Source of the DNA: an uncultured Eubacteriales bacterium
Lineage (GTDB): Bacteria; Bacillota; Clostridia; Oscillospirales; QAMX01
Direction of reading: 5' to 3'
Length of the DNA stretch: 39,858 bases
Assembly (NCBI GenBank): GCA_905205975.1
Contig: CAJLFQ010000015.1
Location: 1-39,858, forward strand
Below, one piece after another: positions 16,676-24,701 of the stretch. The notes beneath the pieces were generated by a model. The model made no database searches. It was not told the DNA's origin and worked only from the letters and a program-made list of their open reading frames with translations. A program made the translations under genes and the position numbers. Each line of letters opens with the position of its first letter. Position 1 is the first letter of the stretch.

Positions 16676-17472
16676 ACGCCTATCTTTCTCTGATGAAAAC
16701 GCGGTATCTGAACAACTTGCAGTATCGTGCGGCTGCCGTTTCCGGCTGTCTGACCCAGGTCGCCTGGGGATTGATCCATGTTCTGGTTTTTTGGGCATTC
16801 TACCAAACGGGTGCGGATGCGCCCATGTCTATGCAGGCGGTCGTTTCGTACACATGGCTCCGGCAGGCGTTTCTTGCGCTTTTTATGACGTGGTACTATG
16901 ACCGCGAAATCATGGAAAGCATTCAAAGCGGCTCCATCGCCATTGACCTCTGCCGGCCGATTGACCTGTATCCGTTCTGGTTTGTAAAAACGCTGGCGGT
17001 TCGCTTTGCACGCGCGTCGCTGCGGTGCGTTCCGATCCTTCTGCTTGCGTTTTTGCTGCCCAACCCCATCGGGCTGGCGCTTCCCGCCGGTCCGGGCGCC
17101 TGTCTGCTGTTTCTTCTGACCATGCTGCTCGGCGTTCTTGTGCTGACGGCTATGACCATGCTGCTCTACACGTCGGCCTTCTATACGCTCTCGACCACGG
17201 GCATCGCACAGGTTTCCGTCGTTGCGCTGGAATTTCTCTGCGGCGACCTGATTCCCCTGCCCTTTTTCCCGAAGGTGCTGTACCGGATTCTGTCCTGGCT
17301 GCCGTTCGGCGCGACGTCGAACGTTCCGTTCCGCATTTATTCCGGCGATCTCGCCGGGCGCGATATGGTGTTCGCCATCGTCATGCAGGGGTTCTGGCTT
17401 TTTGTGCTGGTATCGATCGGCTATCTTTGGACCCGGCGCTCGATCCGGCGTGTCGTCGTTCAGGGCGGCTGA
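16672..17472 (+). CDS. ABC-2 type permease, first subunit (COG4587 type)
   Basis: A 266-residue integral membrane protein with about six hydrophobic segments, for example TQVAWGLIHVLVFWAFYQ and GACLLFLLTMLLGVLVLTAMTMLL. The LCRPIDLYPFW segment (about 102-112) is characteristic of this permease family. Its ATG overlaps the end of the ATPase gene (ATGA overlap at 16672-16675). It should form a heterodimeric pore with the next permease. Confidence 0.88.
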   Translation: MNAYLSLMKTRYLNNLQYRAAAVSGCLTQVAWGLIHVLVFWAFYQTGADAPMSMQAVVSYTWLRQAFLALFMTWYYDREIMESIQSGSIAIDLCRPIDLYPFWFVKTLAVRFARASLRCVPILLLAFLLPNPIGLALPAGPGACLLFLLTMLLGVLVLTAMTMLLYTSAFYTLSTTGIAQVSVVALEFLCGDLIPLPFFPKVLYRILSWLPFGATSNVPFRIYSGDLAGRDMVFAIVMQGFWLFVLVSIGYLWTRRSIRRVVVQGG

Positions 17473-17491
17473 ACGGGAGGAGGATGTGACC

Positions 17492-18268
17492 ATGCGGCTT
17501 TATGGAAAATATCTTGCCGTTGGGCTGAAAAGCCTGATGGAGTACCGGGCATCCTTTCTTTTTTTGACGGTGACACAGGCGGTCACGGCATTTACGACGC
17601 TGTTTTCCATCCGCTTTCTGATGGACCGGTTCGGGCCGGTGGCTGGGTTCACCTATCCGCAGGTGCTCGTCTGCTATGCGGTGAGCAGCTTCGCATTCGC
17701 CATCGCCGAATGCTTTTTCCGGGGATTCGATTCGTTTTCGCGTATGATTGCCAACGGTTCGTTTGACCGGATTCTTGTTCGTCCGCGCGGCGAGGTGTTT
17801 CAGGTGATCGCCTCGAAAACCGAGTTTTCAAGAATCGGCCGGATGCTGGCCGCTTTCGGCATTCTGCTGTATGCGCTGGCAGGCGCCGGAGTGGAGTGGA
17901 CCGTGTGGCGCGTGCTTGTCCTGATCTTCATGATCGCCGGCGGCGTCGCCTTTTTCACCGGGTTGTTTGTGATTTACGCCTCCATCTGTTTCTTTACGCT
18001 GGAAGGGCTGGAGTTCATGAACATCTTCACGGACGGCGGCCGCGAGATGAGCAAATACCCGCTCTCGATTTACGGCAAACACGTCCTGCGGTTTTTCACC
18101 TTCGTTCTGCCGCTGGCCTGTGCGCAGTTCTATCCGTTTCTTTATCTCTGCGGCCTGCGGGACAGCCTGCTCTGTGCGCTGTCTCCCTGCGCCTGTTTTC
18201 TGTTTTTGATTCCATGTTTTCTCTTCTGGCGCTTGGGTCTGCGCCATTATCAATCCACCGGTTCGTAG
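17492..18268 (+). CDS. ABC-2 type permease, second subunit (COG3694 type)
   Basis: A 258-residue membrane protein and last gene of the exporter operon. It has six hydrophobic stretches and the motif SFDRILVRPRG (about 89-99), which parallels the LCRPIDLYP region of its partner. The start at 17492 is preceded by GGGAGGAGG about 9 nt away and begins 19 bp after the first permease. An earlier in-frame start would overlap that gene by 70 bp and lacks family sequence. A very strong terminator follows. Confidence 0.88.
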   Translation: MRLYGKYLAVGLKSLMEYRASFLFLTVTQAVTAFTTLFSIRFLMDRFGPVAGFTYPQVLVCYAVSSFAFAIAECFFRGFDSFSRMIANGSFDRILVRPRGEVFQVIASKTEFSRIGRMLAAFGILLYALAGAGVEWTVWRVLVLIFMIAGGVAFFTGLFVIYASICFFTLEGLEFMNIFTDGGREMSKYPLSIYGKHVLRFFTFVLPLACAQFYPFLYLCGLRDSLLCALSPCACFLFLIPCFLFWRLGLRHYQSTGS

Positions 18269-18302
18269 CCGGCTGCCGTTTGCGGCGCCGTTTCGGTAAA
18301 AT

Positions 18303-18349
18303 AAGCAGCCGTTCGGATGAACAACATCTGTTCATCCGAACGGCTGCTT
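18303..18349. terminator. Bidirectional terminator between the ABC operon and the hydrolase gene
   Basis: A perfect 21-bp stem (18303-18323 with 18329-18349) around a 5-nt loop, followed by TTT on the plus strand and by TTA on the minus strand. It lies between two convergent genes. Confidence 0.88.
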
Positions 18350-18389
18350 TGTGCGGTATTCAATTTTTGAGTGCTTTGATCGTTTGTGA

Positions 18390-20303
18390 TCAGTCAAAAT
18401 AGGTCAGCATTCCCGGGAGTGTGTGGCTCAGGATATCCGTATCATCGTATGGTTCTTCGTCCAGGAAGGTACGGTAATTCTCAATGCCGCCTTCGCAGGT
18501 CAATGCCTGCATACGCGGGTCGATTTTCTGTGCAAGCCGTGCATAGACCGTGCTTCTGCCGCAGGCATAGACGCGCAGACCGCTGCCGTCATAGACCGGC
18601 AGATGTTCCGCCGCGTCCAAAGCAGTCACCAAGTCGTATATCCGGAGCGCCGGCAGGCTGTCGCCCAACATCAGCAGATCCGAAGAGAGCTTATAAAGCG
18701 TTCCATAGTGGCCGCGCAGACTGGCTTCCGGTGCAGCCGGGTACGGCTCCAGCTGTCCTTCTCCGGCGAGATCGACCACGAAAACACTGCGGCCTTCCGC
18801 CAGCTGGGTGTCAATCCAGCCGCCTTGTTCCGCAATCGCCTGTGTGCCGCCGTCCCAAATGCCGATCGAAACCGGCCGTTTTTCAGCAGCATCCGCCGGG
18901 GTTAGCAGCATCCCGCAGTTGTAAAGATCCGCCTGCGACTGCCACATCCAGCGGATGGCCCTTACACTGCTGAGCGTCTGCGTGCTTTCCAACGGCCGCA
19001 GATTCATCGCCGGAGCCGGGTGCCGGTGGCTGAAAACGACCTGTTTCAGCCACGCTTCCCCGCCGGACGGCTGGCGAATGGTCTGCGCATAGTCGCTGTA
19101 CAGCTGTGCCGCACGTTTGAAATCTGGGAAATCTGCGCTGGTCTGTCCGCTTTTCGTGCAGAGACAGCGTGCGGGGTCAGCATGTTCAACGGTTTTGATT
19201 GCCGATGTTTCCCCCAGCAGCCATTTGGCAAAGAAGCGAGCCGCTGCCTGTTTCATCGGGTCCGAGTAGCAGTGGAAGCATCTGTCTGTGAAGCAGCCGA
19301 ACGCCTCCGAACGGCCGCACAGTTCCCAATAGCGTTTTGCCTCGGCAACGGTTTCATCCGTTCCTTCTTTCGGGAAGAAATCGTATTCCGCTGCGAGAAC
19401 CAGAACCGGCTTCGGCGCGCAGGCCAGCAGAATATCCGCATGGTCACAGCCGTTGGCCGCAAAGCCGGGCCAGATCTGTTCGGAATCCTGTGCCTGTCCG
19501 GAGCGCTGCATCGCGCCTAGGCTCATCACAAATGTCCCCGGTGCGAAAGCCGCCGGACGCCGGTCGGCCAGCATGACCATAGCCGTCTGCGTGCCGCCGC
19601 CGGAGTTGCCGGTTACGCCGATCCTCGCGGCGTCAATATCCGGCCGGGCACAGAGATAGCTGAGGGCAACCTGTGCATCCCGGACAAAATAATACGCCAT
19701 ACTCCGCCCGGTCGCCAGACCGCGGCAGCCGGCACGGTCATGATCCGGCACGGTTGGGCGGATGGTTGGCTGCTTGGTTTTCAGGTCATAATAGTTCCAG
19801 CGTTCGCCCTGTCCGGTTGGATCCATCGCAAAAACCGCCAAACCGGCACCGACCAGCGTTTCGCAGACCTTCATGTATTCCGAATAGAGTTTCCCCTCCG
19901 CTGCATGACCGCAGAGGAACAGTACGGCGGCATGCGGGGCCTTCGTATCCGGAATGTACAGGTTCGCCGTGATCCGGATGCCGGGTTCCGGCGTGAGCAT
20001 GATGTTTTCGACGGAATACCCCTCATAAGCAGTTGTCCGGACGGTTTCGGCAGCGATCGGCTGCGGATATTGATCCGGCTGAATGCCCAGTGATTCACAA
20101 AAATGTCTGCGAACTGCATCCTGTCTTTCCCGCAGCGCTTCCGGGGTTTGAATGGCTGCGCGTTCTGCTCTGCCTGCGGCTAGTGCGGCTTCAAAACGGG
20201 ACGAAATGTGCCGGTTCAGCAGAGAGCGGGAGTCATACGGAAACCAGAAACGGCTGACCGGCTTGTAATTCGTGAGCGCATTTGTTTTCTGCATATCGAA
20301 CAT
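18390..20303 (-). CDS. Two-lobed alpha/beta hydrolase (acetyl xylan esterase-like)
   Basis: A 637-residue protein without a signal peptide. The N-terminal part (about 90-370) is an alpha/beta hydrolase: oxyanion region LFLCGHAAEG (128-137), nucleophile elbow GVTGNSGGG with S234, an Asp candidate in LVLAAEYDFFP and a His candidate in DRCFHCYSD. This resembles acetyl xylan esterase or cephalosporin-deacetylase-like enzymes. The C-terminal half (about 400-637) looks like a second, degenerate hydrolase lobe: VFVVDLAGEGQ, then VYACGRSTVYA where a nucleophile elbow would sit, without the GxSxG pattern. The substrate is unknown; acetylated plant polysaccharide fragments would fit with the alpha-galactosidases in the window. 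It starts 68 bp after ispA on the same strand, so read-through from the nrdR unit is possible. Confidence 0.8.
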   Translation of the reverse strand: MFDMQKTNALTNYKPVSRFWFPYDSRSLLNRHISSRFEAALAAGRAERAAIQTPEALRERQDAVRRHFCESLGIQPDQYPQPIAAETVRTTAYEGYSVENIMLTPEPGIRITANLYIPDTKAPHAAVLFLCGHAAEGKLYSEYMKVCETLVGAGLAVFAMDPTGQGERWNYYDLKTKQPTIRPTVPDHDRAGCRGLATGRSMAYYFVRDAQVALSYLCARPDIDAARIGVTGNSGGGTQTAMVMLADRRPAAFAPGTFVMSLGAMQRSGQAQDSEQIWPGFAANGCDHADILLACAPKPVLVLAAEYDFFPKEGTDETVAEAKRYWELCGRSEAFGCFTDRCFHCYSDPMKQAAARFFAKWLLGETSAIKTVEHADPARCLCTKSGQTSADFPDFKRAAQLYSDYAQTIRQPSGGEAWLKQVVFSHRHPAPAMNLRPLESTQTLSSVRAIRWMWQSQADLYNCGMLLTPADAAEKRPVSIGIWDGGTQAIAEQGGWIDTQLAEGRSVFVVDLAGEGQLEPYPAAPEASLRGHYGTLYKLSSDLLMLGDSLPALRIYDLVTALDAAEHLPVYDGSGLRVYACGRSTVYARLAQKIDPRMQALTCEGGIENYRTFLDEEPYDDTDILSHTLPGMLTYFD

Positions 20304-20371
20304 ATGGAAAACCGCCTTTCTGTTTGTTCTGTTGTTATGGTTTGTTGTGGAACAGACGTGGTGTGCATCAA

Positions 20372-21274
20372 TTATTTCGTGCGGGAGACCAGGCTTTCCG
20401 CCAGTTCCTGAAGGAAATCGTTGCCGCCGAATGCTTGCAGTGCTGCCACCGCATGATCGGTCAGGCGCCGGATCTCCGCCGCGCAGCCATCCGTGCCGAG
20501 CAGCGTGACAAACGTCGTTTTCCCGTTGCCTGCATCGCGGCCTGTCCCCTTGCCGAGTGTCGCCGCGTCGCCGGACACGTCCAAGACATCGTCCCGGATT
20601 TGGAAAGCCAGCCCCAGCGCATTGGCATACGTTTCTGCCGCCGCCAAACGTCCCGGATCGTTGACGCCGCCAAGCCGAAGCCCGGCCAAACAGGCGCCGC
20701 GGATAATGGCGCTTGTTTTGAGCAGGCAGAGCTGCTTCAGCTCTTTAAGATTCGGTGCATGACCACCGGTCTCATTGGCCAGATCAATACATTGACCGGC
20801 AATCATGCCGAGACGGCCGGCAGAAGCAGCCAGCTCCCGCGCGGCAGCCAGCCGGTTTTCAGCAGGAACGGGCGACGGCTTGTCGGAAAGCATCAGCTCG
20901 AACGCCGCATTCAGCAATGCGTCGCCAGCGAGTACGGCACCCGCTTCCCCAAAAACACGGTGACTAGCCGGTTTGCCGCGGCGGAACTCGCCGTTATCCA
21001 TGCACGGCAAATCATCGTGAATCAGCGAATAGGTATGAATCAGCTCAATGGCGCAGGCGTCATCCATCGCGTCTGCCATGCTGACGCCGCTCATCTCTGC
21101 GAAGGTCAGCAGCAGAACCGGACGAAGCCGTTTGCCGCCAGAGGTCAGGCTGTAACGCATGGATTCGTTCAGTCGGACACCACCTGCACATTCTGTTTCC
21201 GCAAACAGAGCCGACAGTGCAGATTCAACAGCGGCAACCCGCTCATGCAAATAGGTTTCATTGTTCGGTTTCAT
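20372..21274 (-). CDS. ispA: Farnesyl diphosphate synthase (short-chain prenyl synthase)
   Basis: A 300-residue cytosolic enzyme that condenses DMAPP and GPP with IPP to make farnesyl diphosphate for quinone and undecaprenyl carrier synthesis. The first aspartate-rich motif is DDLPCMD (87-93), with Tyr82 five residues before it, as in bacterial FPP synthases; the second is DDVLD (228-232). GGKRLRP (47-53) binds IPP. The start at 21274 follows GGAGG by 6 nt and lies inside the end of xseB (17-nt overlap), the arrangement seen for xseB-ispA in many Firmicutes. Confidence 0.93.
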   Translation of the reverse strand: MKPNNETYLHERVAAVESALSALFAETECAGGVRLNESMRYSLTSGGKRLRPVLLLTFAEMSGVSMADAMDDACAIELIHTYSLIHDDLPCMDNGEFRRGKPASHRVFGEAGAVLAGDALLNAAFELMLSDKPSPVPAENRLAAARELAASAGRLGMIAGQCIDLANETGGHAPNLKELKQLCLLKTSAIIRGACLAGLRLGGVNDPGRLAAAETYANALGLAFQIRDDVLDVSGDAATLGKGTGRDAGNGKTTFVTLLGTDGCAAEIRRLTDHAVAALQAFGGNDFLQELAESLVSRTK

Positions 21275-21527
21275 TGGTTTCCTCCGCTGCTTTTCCGGAA
21301 TCACTGCTGTCTGCGTCGCCAAAAGGAACCATTTCATCCGTGGTTCCGCGCACCAGAAGGCGCACTTTCTGTTCTGCGCCGTCCAGCATCTGCTTGCAGG
21401 TTTGAATCAGCGCAGTGCCCTCTTCGAAAATTTTCAGGCTTTCTTCCAGCGGGATATCGCCGCGTTCCAGCTGTTTGGTGATCTCTTCCAGCCGGGCCAT
21501 GCGGGCTTCAAAAGATGTTGTTTCCAT
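21258..21527 (-). CDS. xseB: Exodeoxyribonuclease VII small subunit
   Basis: An 89-residue helical protein that partners XseA in the single-strand exonuclease ExoVII. It shows the family core FEARMARLEEITKQLERGDIPLEESLKIFEEG (6-37), followed by an acidic tail. xseA, which usually lies directly upstream, is not here; the upstream gene is nrdR, so XseA must be encoded elsewhere if present. It overlaps ispA by 17 nt. Confidence 0.93.
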   Translation of the reverse strand: METTSFEARMARLEEITKQLERGDIPLEESLKIFEEGTALIQTCKQMLDGAEQKVRLLVRGTTDEMVPFGDADSSDSGKAAEETNETEQ

Positions 21528-21622
21528 AGGTTTTCACGTTCCTGCTTTCTCATGATCATCCGCACCGTGCAGACGCGCAGCCGCGCATTTGACGATACAC
21601 GGCATGCGGGTGTCCGCATGGG

Positions 21623-22087
21623 TTATTCGTTTTTATTTCTTTCCAGCAGCTTGCACAACTCGTCATAAAACGTATTGACATCGCGGAACTGCCGGTACAC
21701 CGATGCAAACCGGACATACGCCACTTCATCCAGCGCATACAGCTTTTCCATGACCAGTTCGCCCAACTCCGCCGTACTGATTTCGTGCTCATTTTTATTC
21801 TTGACAACCTGTTCAATTTCATTGACCATGACTTCAATATCGTTGGCTGAAACGGGCCGTTTTTCACACGCTTTCACGATGCCGCGGACGAGCTTGTCCC
21901 GGTCAAAACGTTCACGCTTGCCATCCTTTTTGATCACGAGCAGCGGGAAGCTCTCGACCTGTTCATGTGTCGTGAATCTGCGGCCGCAGTGCTCGCATTC
22001 TCTTCTGCGCCGGATGCTGTCATTTTCTTCATCCGGTCTGGAATCGACGACTTTGCTGTCTGTATACCCGCAATATGGACATTTCAT
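21623..22087 (-). CDS. nrdR: Transcriptional repressor NrdR
   Basis: A 154-residue zinc-ribbon/ATP-cone repressor of ribonucleotide reductase genes that senses dATP/ATP. Zinc-ribbon cysteines are CPYC (3-6) and CEHC (31-34), with the basic RRRRECEHCGRRFTTHE segment. The ATP-cone covers about 46-136 (VIKKDGKRERFDRDKL...). The length equals the family standard. The ribosome site is weak (AAGG about 11 nt upstream). No nrd gene is in the window. It is transcribed from its own promoter, divergent from the lipoprotein gene. Confidence 0.97.
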   Translation of the reverse strand: MKCPYCGYTDSKVVDSRPDEENDSIRRRRECEHCGRRFTTHEQVESFPLLVIKKDGKRERFDRDKLVRGIVKACEKRPVSANDIEVMVNEIEQVVKNKNEHEISTAELGELVMEKLYALDEVAYVRFASVYRQFRDVNTFYDELCKLLERNKNE

Positions 22088-22138
22088 AGTGGATTCTTGC
22101 CTTTGCCTTTCTGTTTGCTTGGTTTTTGCTCATCCTCT

Positions 22139-22167
22139 ATTATAGCCGTTTTTTCGTTTGCCGTCAA
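22139..22167 (-). promoter_or_regulatory. SigA promoter of nrdR
   Basis: On the minus strand TTGACG (22162-22167) and TATAAT (22139-22144) are spaced 17 bp apart. It is back-to-back with the plus-strand promoter at 22179-22207; the two -35 boxes are only 11 bp apart. Confidence 0.85.
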
Positions 22168-22178
22168 TACGCACTTGC

Positions 22179-22207
22179 TTGACAATCGAAACGGTACGCG
22201 GTATAAT
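22179..22207 (+). promoter_or_regulatory. SigA promoter of the lipoprotein genes
   Basis: TTGACA (22179-22184) and TATAAT (22202-22207) are both perfect, with a 17-bp spacer. It drives the SGNH lipoprotein at 22257 and probably the DUF4358 lipoprotein after it. Confidence 0.9.
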
Positions 22208-22256
22208 TAATTACAAATTCCGTCCGGCCTTTTGACCGGCGAAAGGAGTCCTGCCG

Positions 22257-23264
22257 ATGCACATCAGAAAATCAAAACAGATTCTGCTTCTGACGCTTTG
22301 CGCTTCTCTGTTCCTTCCGCTCTGTGCCTGTTCCGGAAAGACACCGGTTTCCACCACAGACGTTTCGAACAGTTCTCAGCCAGGTCTCACCACGCCGGGG
22401 AGCAGCCATCCCTCCGGCACCATCCCGGATATTCCGATTTTCCCGTCCTCTTCCGTCTCGTCTGATACCCCTTCCGAGCCGTCTTCACCGGCAACGCTGC
22501 CGCCTGAACCCAGCACACCGCCATCCTCGGAAGTGACAACCGTTCCGACAACTCGCCCAGTTGTCCCTGGCTCGCTGCAGCTGCCGGTTGCGCCGCCGTC
22601 TACGGATACCCGTGGATTGAGCGATTCTGAAATCTTCGCCTTTTACAATGACGCCGTTTTTGTCGGGGATTCGATTTCTCTCGGCTGGAGAAACTATGTC
22701 GCAAAGAAACGGAAAGCCGATTCGCTCTTTTTCGGCGGTTCCAACGGCGCACAGTTCCTGGTTTCCGGCAGTTTGGGCGCCGGAAATGCCCTGTGGGATG
22801 TCAATGCGCAGTCCGTCCACCCGACATATCAGGGTTCGCAGATGCAGCTCTGGAATTCCATCCCGCTGACCGGCGCAAAGAAAGTCATCGTCATGTTCGG
22901 GCTGAACGATGCAGCGCTGTACGGCGTTGATAAGACCATCGAAAACTTCGGAACGCTTTTCGGCAAAATCAAGGCCAATGTTCCGGATGTGCAGTTTTAT
23001 GTGCTCAGCGCGACCTATGTCAAGGCCGGCGGCGAAAAGGGAAAGCTGACCAGCGCCCTGCTGCGTGAACTGGATCTGGCGCTGATCAACTTCTGCGACC
23101 AGAACGGATACGCCTTCATCAACATCGCAGACGCCCTGGCAGACGCCGACGGCAACTTGAAAGCCGAATACTGTTCCGACGGATTTGTTCATCAGACAAC
23201 CGCTGCATATGACGTCTGGACGGCACTGCTGAAAGGTTACGCCGCTGCACAGCTTGCACCGTAA
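22257..23264 (+). CDS. SGNH/GDSL-hydrolase lipoprotein
   Basis: A 335-residue exported lipoprotein. A basic n-region and a hydrophobic core are followed by the lipobox LCAC (Cys25). Residues 35-112 form a Ser/Thr/Pro-rich linker typical of wall-spanning tethers. The catalytic SGNH domain starts at about 120: block I FVGDSISLGW (nucleophile S139), block III MFGLNDAAL, and the block V DGFVH (D308, H312). Family members often de-acetylate peptidoglycan or polysaccharides, which fits a surface location; the true substrate is unknown. AAAGGAG lies about 9 nt before the ATG. The DUF4358 lipoprotein follows at 86 bp, so the two may act together at the envelope. Confidence 0.87.
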   Translation: MHIRKSKQILLLTLCASLFLPLCACSGKTPVSTTDVSNSSQPGLTTPGSSHPSGTIPDIPIFPSSSVSSDTPSEPSSPATLPPEPSTPPSSEVTTVPTTRPVVPGSLQLPVAPPSTDTRGLSDSEIFAFYNDAVFVGDSISLGWRNYVAKKRKADSLFFGGSNGAQFLVSGSLGAGNALWDVNAQSVHPTYQGSQMQLWNSIPLTGAKKVIVMFGLNDAALYGVDKTIENFGTLFGKIKANVPDVQFYVLSATYVKAGGEKGKLTSALLRELDLALINFCDQNGYAFINIADALADADGNLKAEYCSDGFVHQTTAAYDVWTALLKGYAAAQLAP

Positions 23265-23350
23265 AATTGTTTTTCACAGATCAGCCTGCCCGCCCGGCGG
23301 ATGGCGGCCGGTCTACAAAATCACTGATCCGCCGGAGAAAGAAGTTTGTT

Positions 23351-23848
23351 ATGAAACACACCACCATCTGGAAGCGTCTGATGCTTCTTCTGCTTGCCAT
23401 GACGCTCTGCTGCGCCTGCTTTGCCTGTTCCAAGGGAGACGACCAACCAAAAAAAGATGTCAAGCCCTTGACAGACGTTTACGCTGATATTCAATCCGCC
23501 GTCACGCTGCCGGATCTTCTGGAGTTGGACGGCAACGATCTTTACACCTATGTCGGCATTCCGGCAGAGGCATACACAGAAGCCGTTGCTTTGATCCCGA
23601 CGGAAGCCATTCTCGGCGATATGCTCTTTCTCTTTCACGCAGCCGACAGCGATTCGATCAAAATGATTGAATCCAAGCTCAACGACTTCCGCAAGCAGAA
23701 GCTCAACGAAATGGACAACTATCTGCCGGATGAATACGACAAAATCAAAGCCTCTTCCGTCACGAATTTCGGCGACTATGTCTGGCTGGTCGTCTCCTCC
23801 GACAGCGCAAAGATTCAAAAAATCATCAACGACGCCATTGTGCAATAA
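23351..23848 (+). CDS. DUF4358 family lipoprotein
   Basis: A 165-residue predicted lipoprotein. The signal region (MLLLLAMTLCCACFAC) has several cysteines, with Cys26 or Cys23 as possible lipidation sites. The mature part matches the DUF4358 pattern common in Clostridia (DVYADIQSAVTLPDL near the start, a middle PTEAILGDMLFLF and an ending in VWLVVSSDSAKIQKIINDA). Function unknown. I chose the ATG at 23351 because it begins directly at the signal peptide; the ribosome site (GGAGAAAG) is weak. A strong terminator follows. Probably co-transcribed with the SGNH lipoprotein. Confidence 0.85.
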   Translation: MKHTTIWKRLMLLLLAMTLCCACFACSKGDDQPKKDVKPLTDVYADIQSAVTLPDLLELDGNDLYTYVGIPAEAYTEAVALIPTEAILGDMLFLFHAADSDSIKMIESKLNDFRKQKLNEMDNYLPDEYDKIKASSVTNFGDYVWLVVSSDSAKIQKIINDAIVQ

Positions 23849-23880
23849 CGTTTGTACACGGTGCAGTTCCCTGTCAGTCA

Positions 23881-23917
23881 AAGAGGGCATCTGATTTCAG
23901 ATGCCCTCTTTTCTTTT
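23881..23917. terminator. Bidirectional terminator between lipoprotein and repair genes
   Basis: A perfect 14-bp stem (23881-23894 with 23897-23910) with a 2-nt centre, followed by TTTTCTTTT on the plus strand. It serves the DUF4358 gene and probably the convergent minus-strand gene. Confidence 0.9.
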
Positions 23918-23921
23918 GCGT

Positions 23922-24701
23922 TTATTTGGATTCGTGCGGCTGAAATTCCGTCAGATAGCGTCGGTATTGCAGAGGCACAAAATGCTGCTGCAATTTCCGG
24001 TTTTTTCGCCATGGAATGGCGACCGTGTCAAAATACTGGCGCCAGAGCGATTCAATCTGCGAGTCGCGCGGCAGCGGAAGCGCCATCAGCTCCGGAAAGG
24101 AGACAATCTGCCAGTGATGCGCATCGTATACAAGCGCCTGCCCCCGCGGCTGGTCCCGGATGATAAAGCATTGGTCCTGAAAACGCCGGACAAAATGCGG
24201 CGCAATCCGCAGCAGAATGTCATATGCCGGTTCAATATCGGCGAGATAGAGCCCCGGTTTCGTTTCACCGGGAACCTGAAGCCCCGGTTTTTCCGGTTCT
24301 CGTTCGACTTTTACAAAGCGGGTGAACTGGAGAAAGCGATGCGTTTCGCATCGAACCAGATGGGCCGCAGCAGCCACGTTTCGGACGCAGGTGCGCTGAC
24401 GTGCCTGCATCGGGGAGCATCCGGTTTCAATCGCCAAGCGAATGACCGCGAACAAATCATTTTCGATATCCGGCTTCCGCGACAGCCATGCATCATAAAT
24501 GCAGCTGGCAATGCCGAGCTGCTTGAGGCGCTGCGACACGCGGTCGGCCTTGCCGCTTTGGTTCTCAACAGTCCGGCTTTCTTCCAGGGTCAAGCAGCCA
24601 TCGGCCGGATGAATCTGCGCATCGTTTGCCAAGTGCATGGCATAGATTTCAAACACCGTGCAGAGAAAGCCCTCATAAGTTCCATCGTATTGAAAAATCA
24701 T
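23922..24701 (-). CDS. Probable DNA metabolism protein, partner of radical SAM protein (TIGR03915/DUF4130 type)
   Basis: A 259-residue protein matching the TIGR03915 pattern: the opening MIFQYDGTYEGFLCTVFE, the central RFLQFTRF and the ending around DTVAIPWRKNRKLQQHFVP. In many genomes it is encoded next to, or fused with, a uracil-DNA-glycosylase-like domain and the TIGR03916 radical SAM protein. A role in DNA repair or modification has been proposed from that context only. No UDG domain is fused here. The ATG overlaps the radical SAM stop by 4 nt (24698-24701), so the two are translationally coupled. Confidence 0.85.
   Translation of the reverse strand: MIFQYDGTYEGFLCTVFEIYAMHLANDAQIHPADGCLTLEESRTVENQSGKADRVSQRLKQLGIASCIYDAWLSRKPDIENDLFAVIRLAIETGCSPMQARQRTCVRNVAAAAHLVRCETHRFLQFTRFVKVEREPEKPGLQVPGETKPGLYLADIEPAYDILLRIAPHFVRRFQDQCFIIRDQPRGQALVYDAHHWQIVSFPELMALPLPRDSQIESLWRQYFDTVAIPWRKNRKLQQHFVPLQYRRYLTEFQPHESK

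Noticed and set aside
20282..21481. A 399-codon open frame opposite ispA
   Set aside because: Covers ispA and part of xseB on the other strand and shows no family features.
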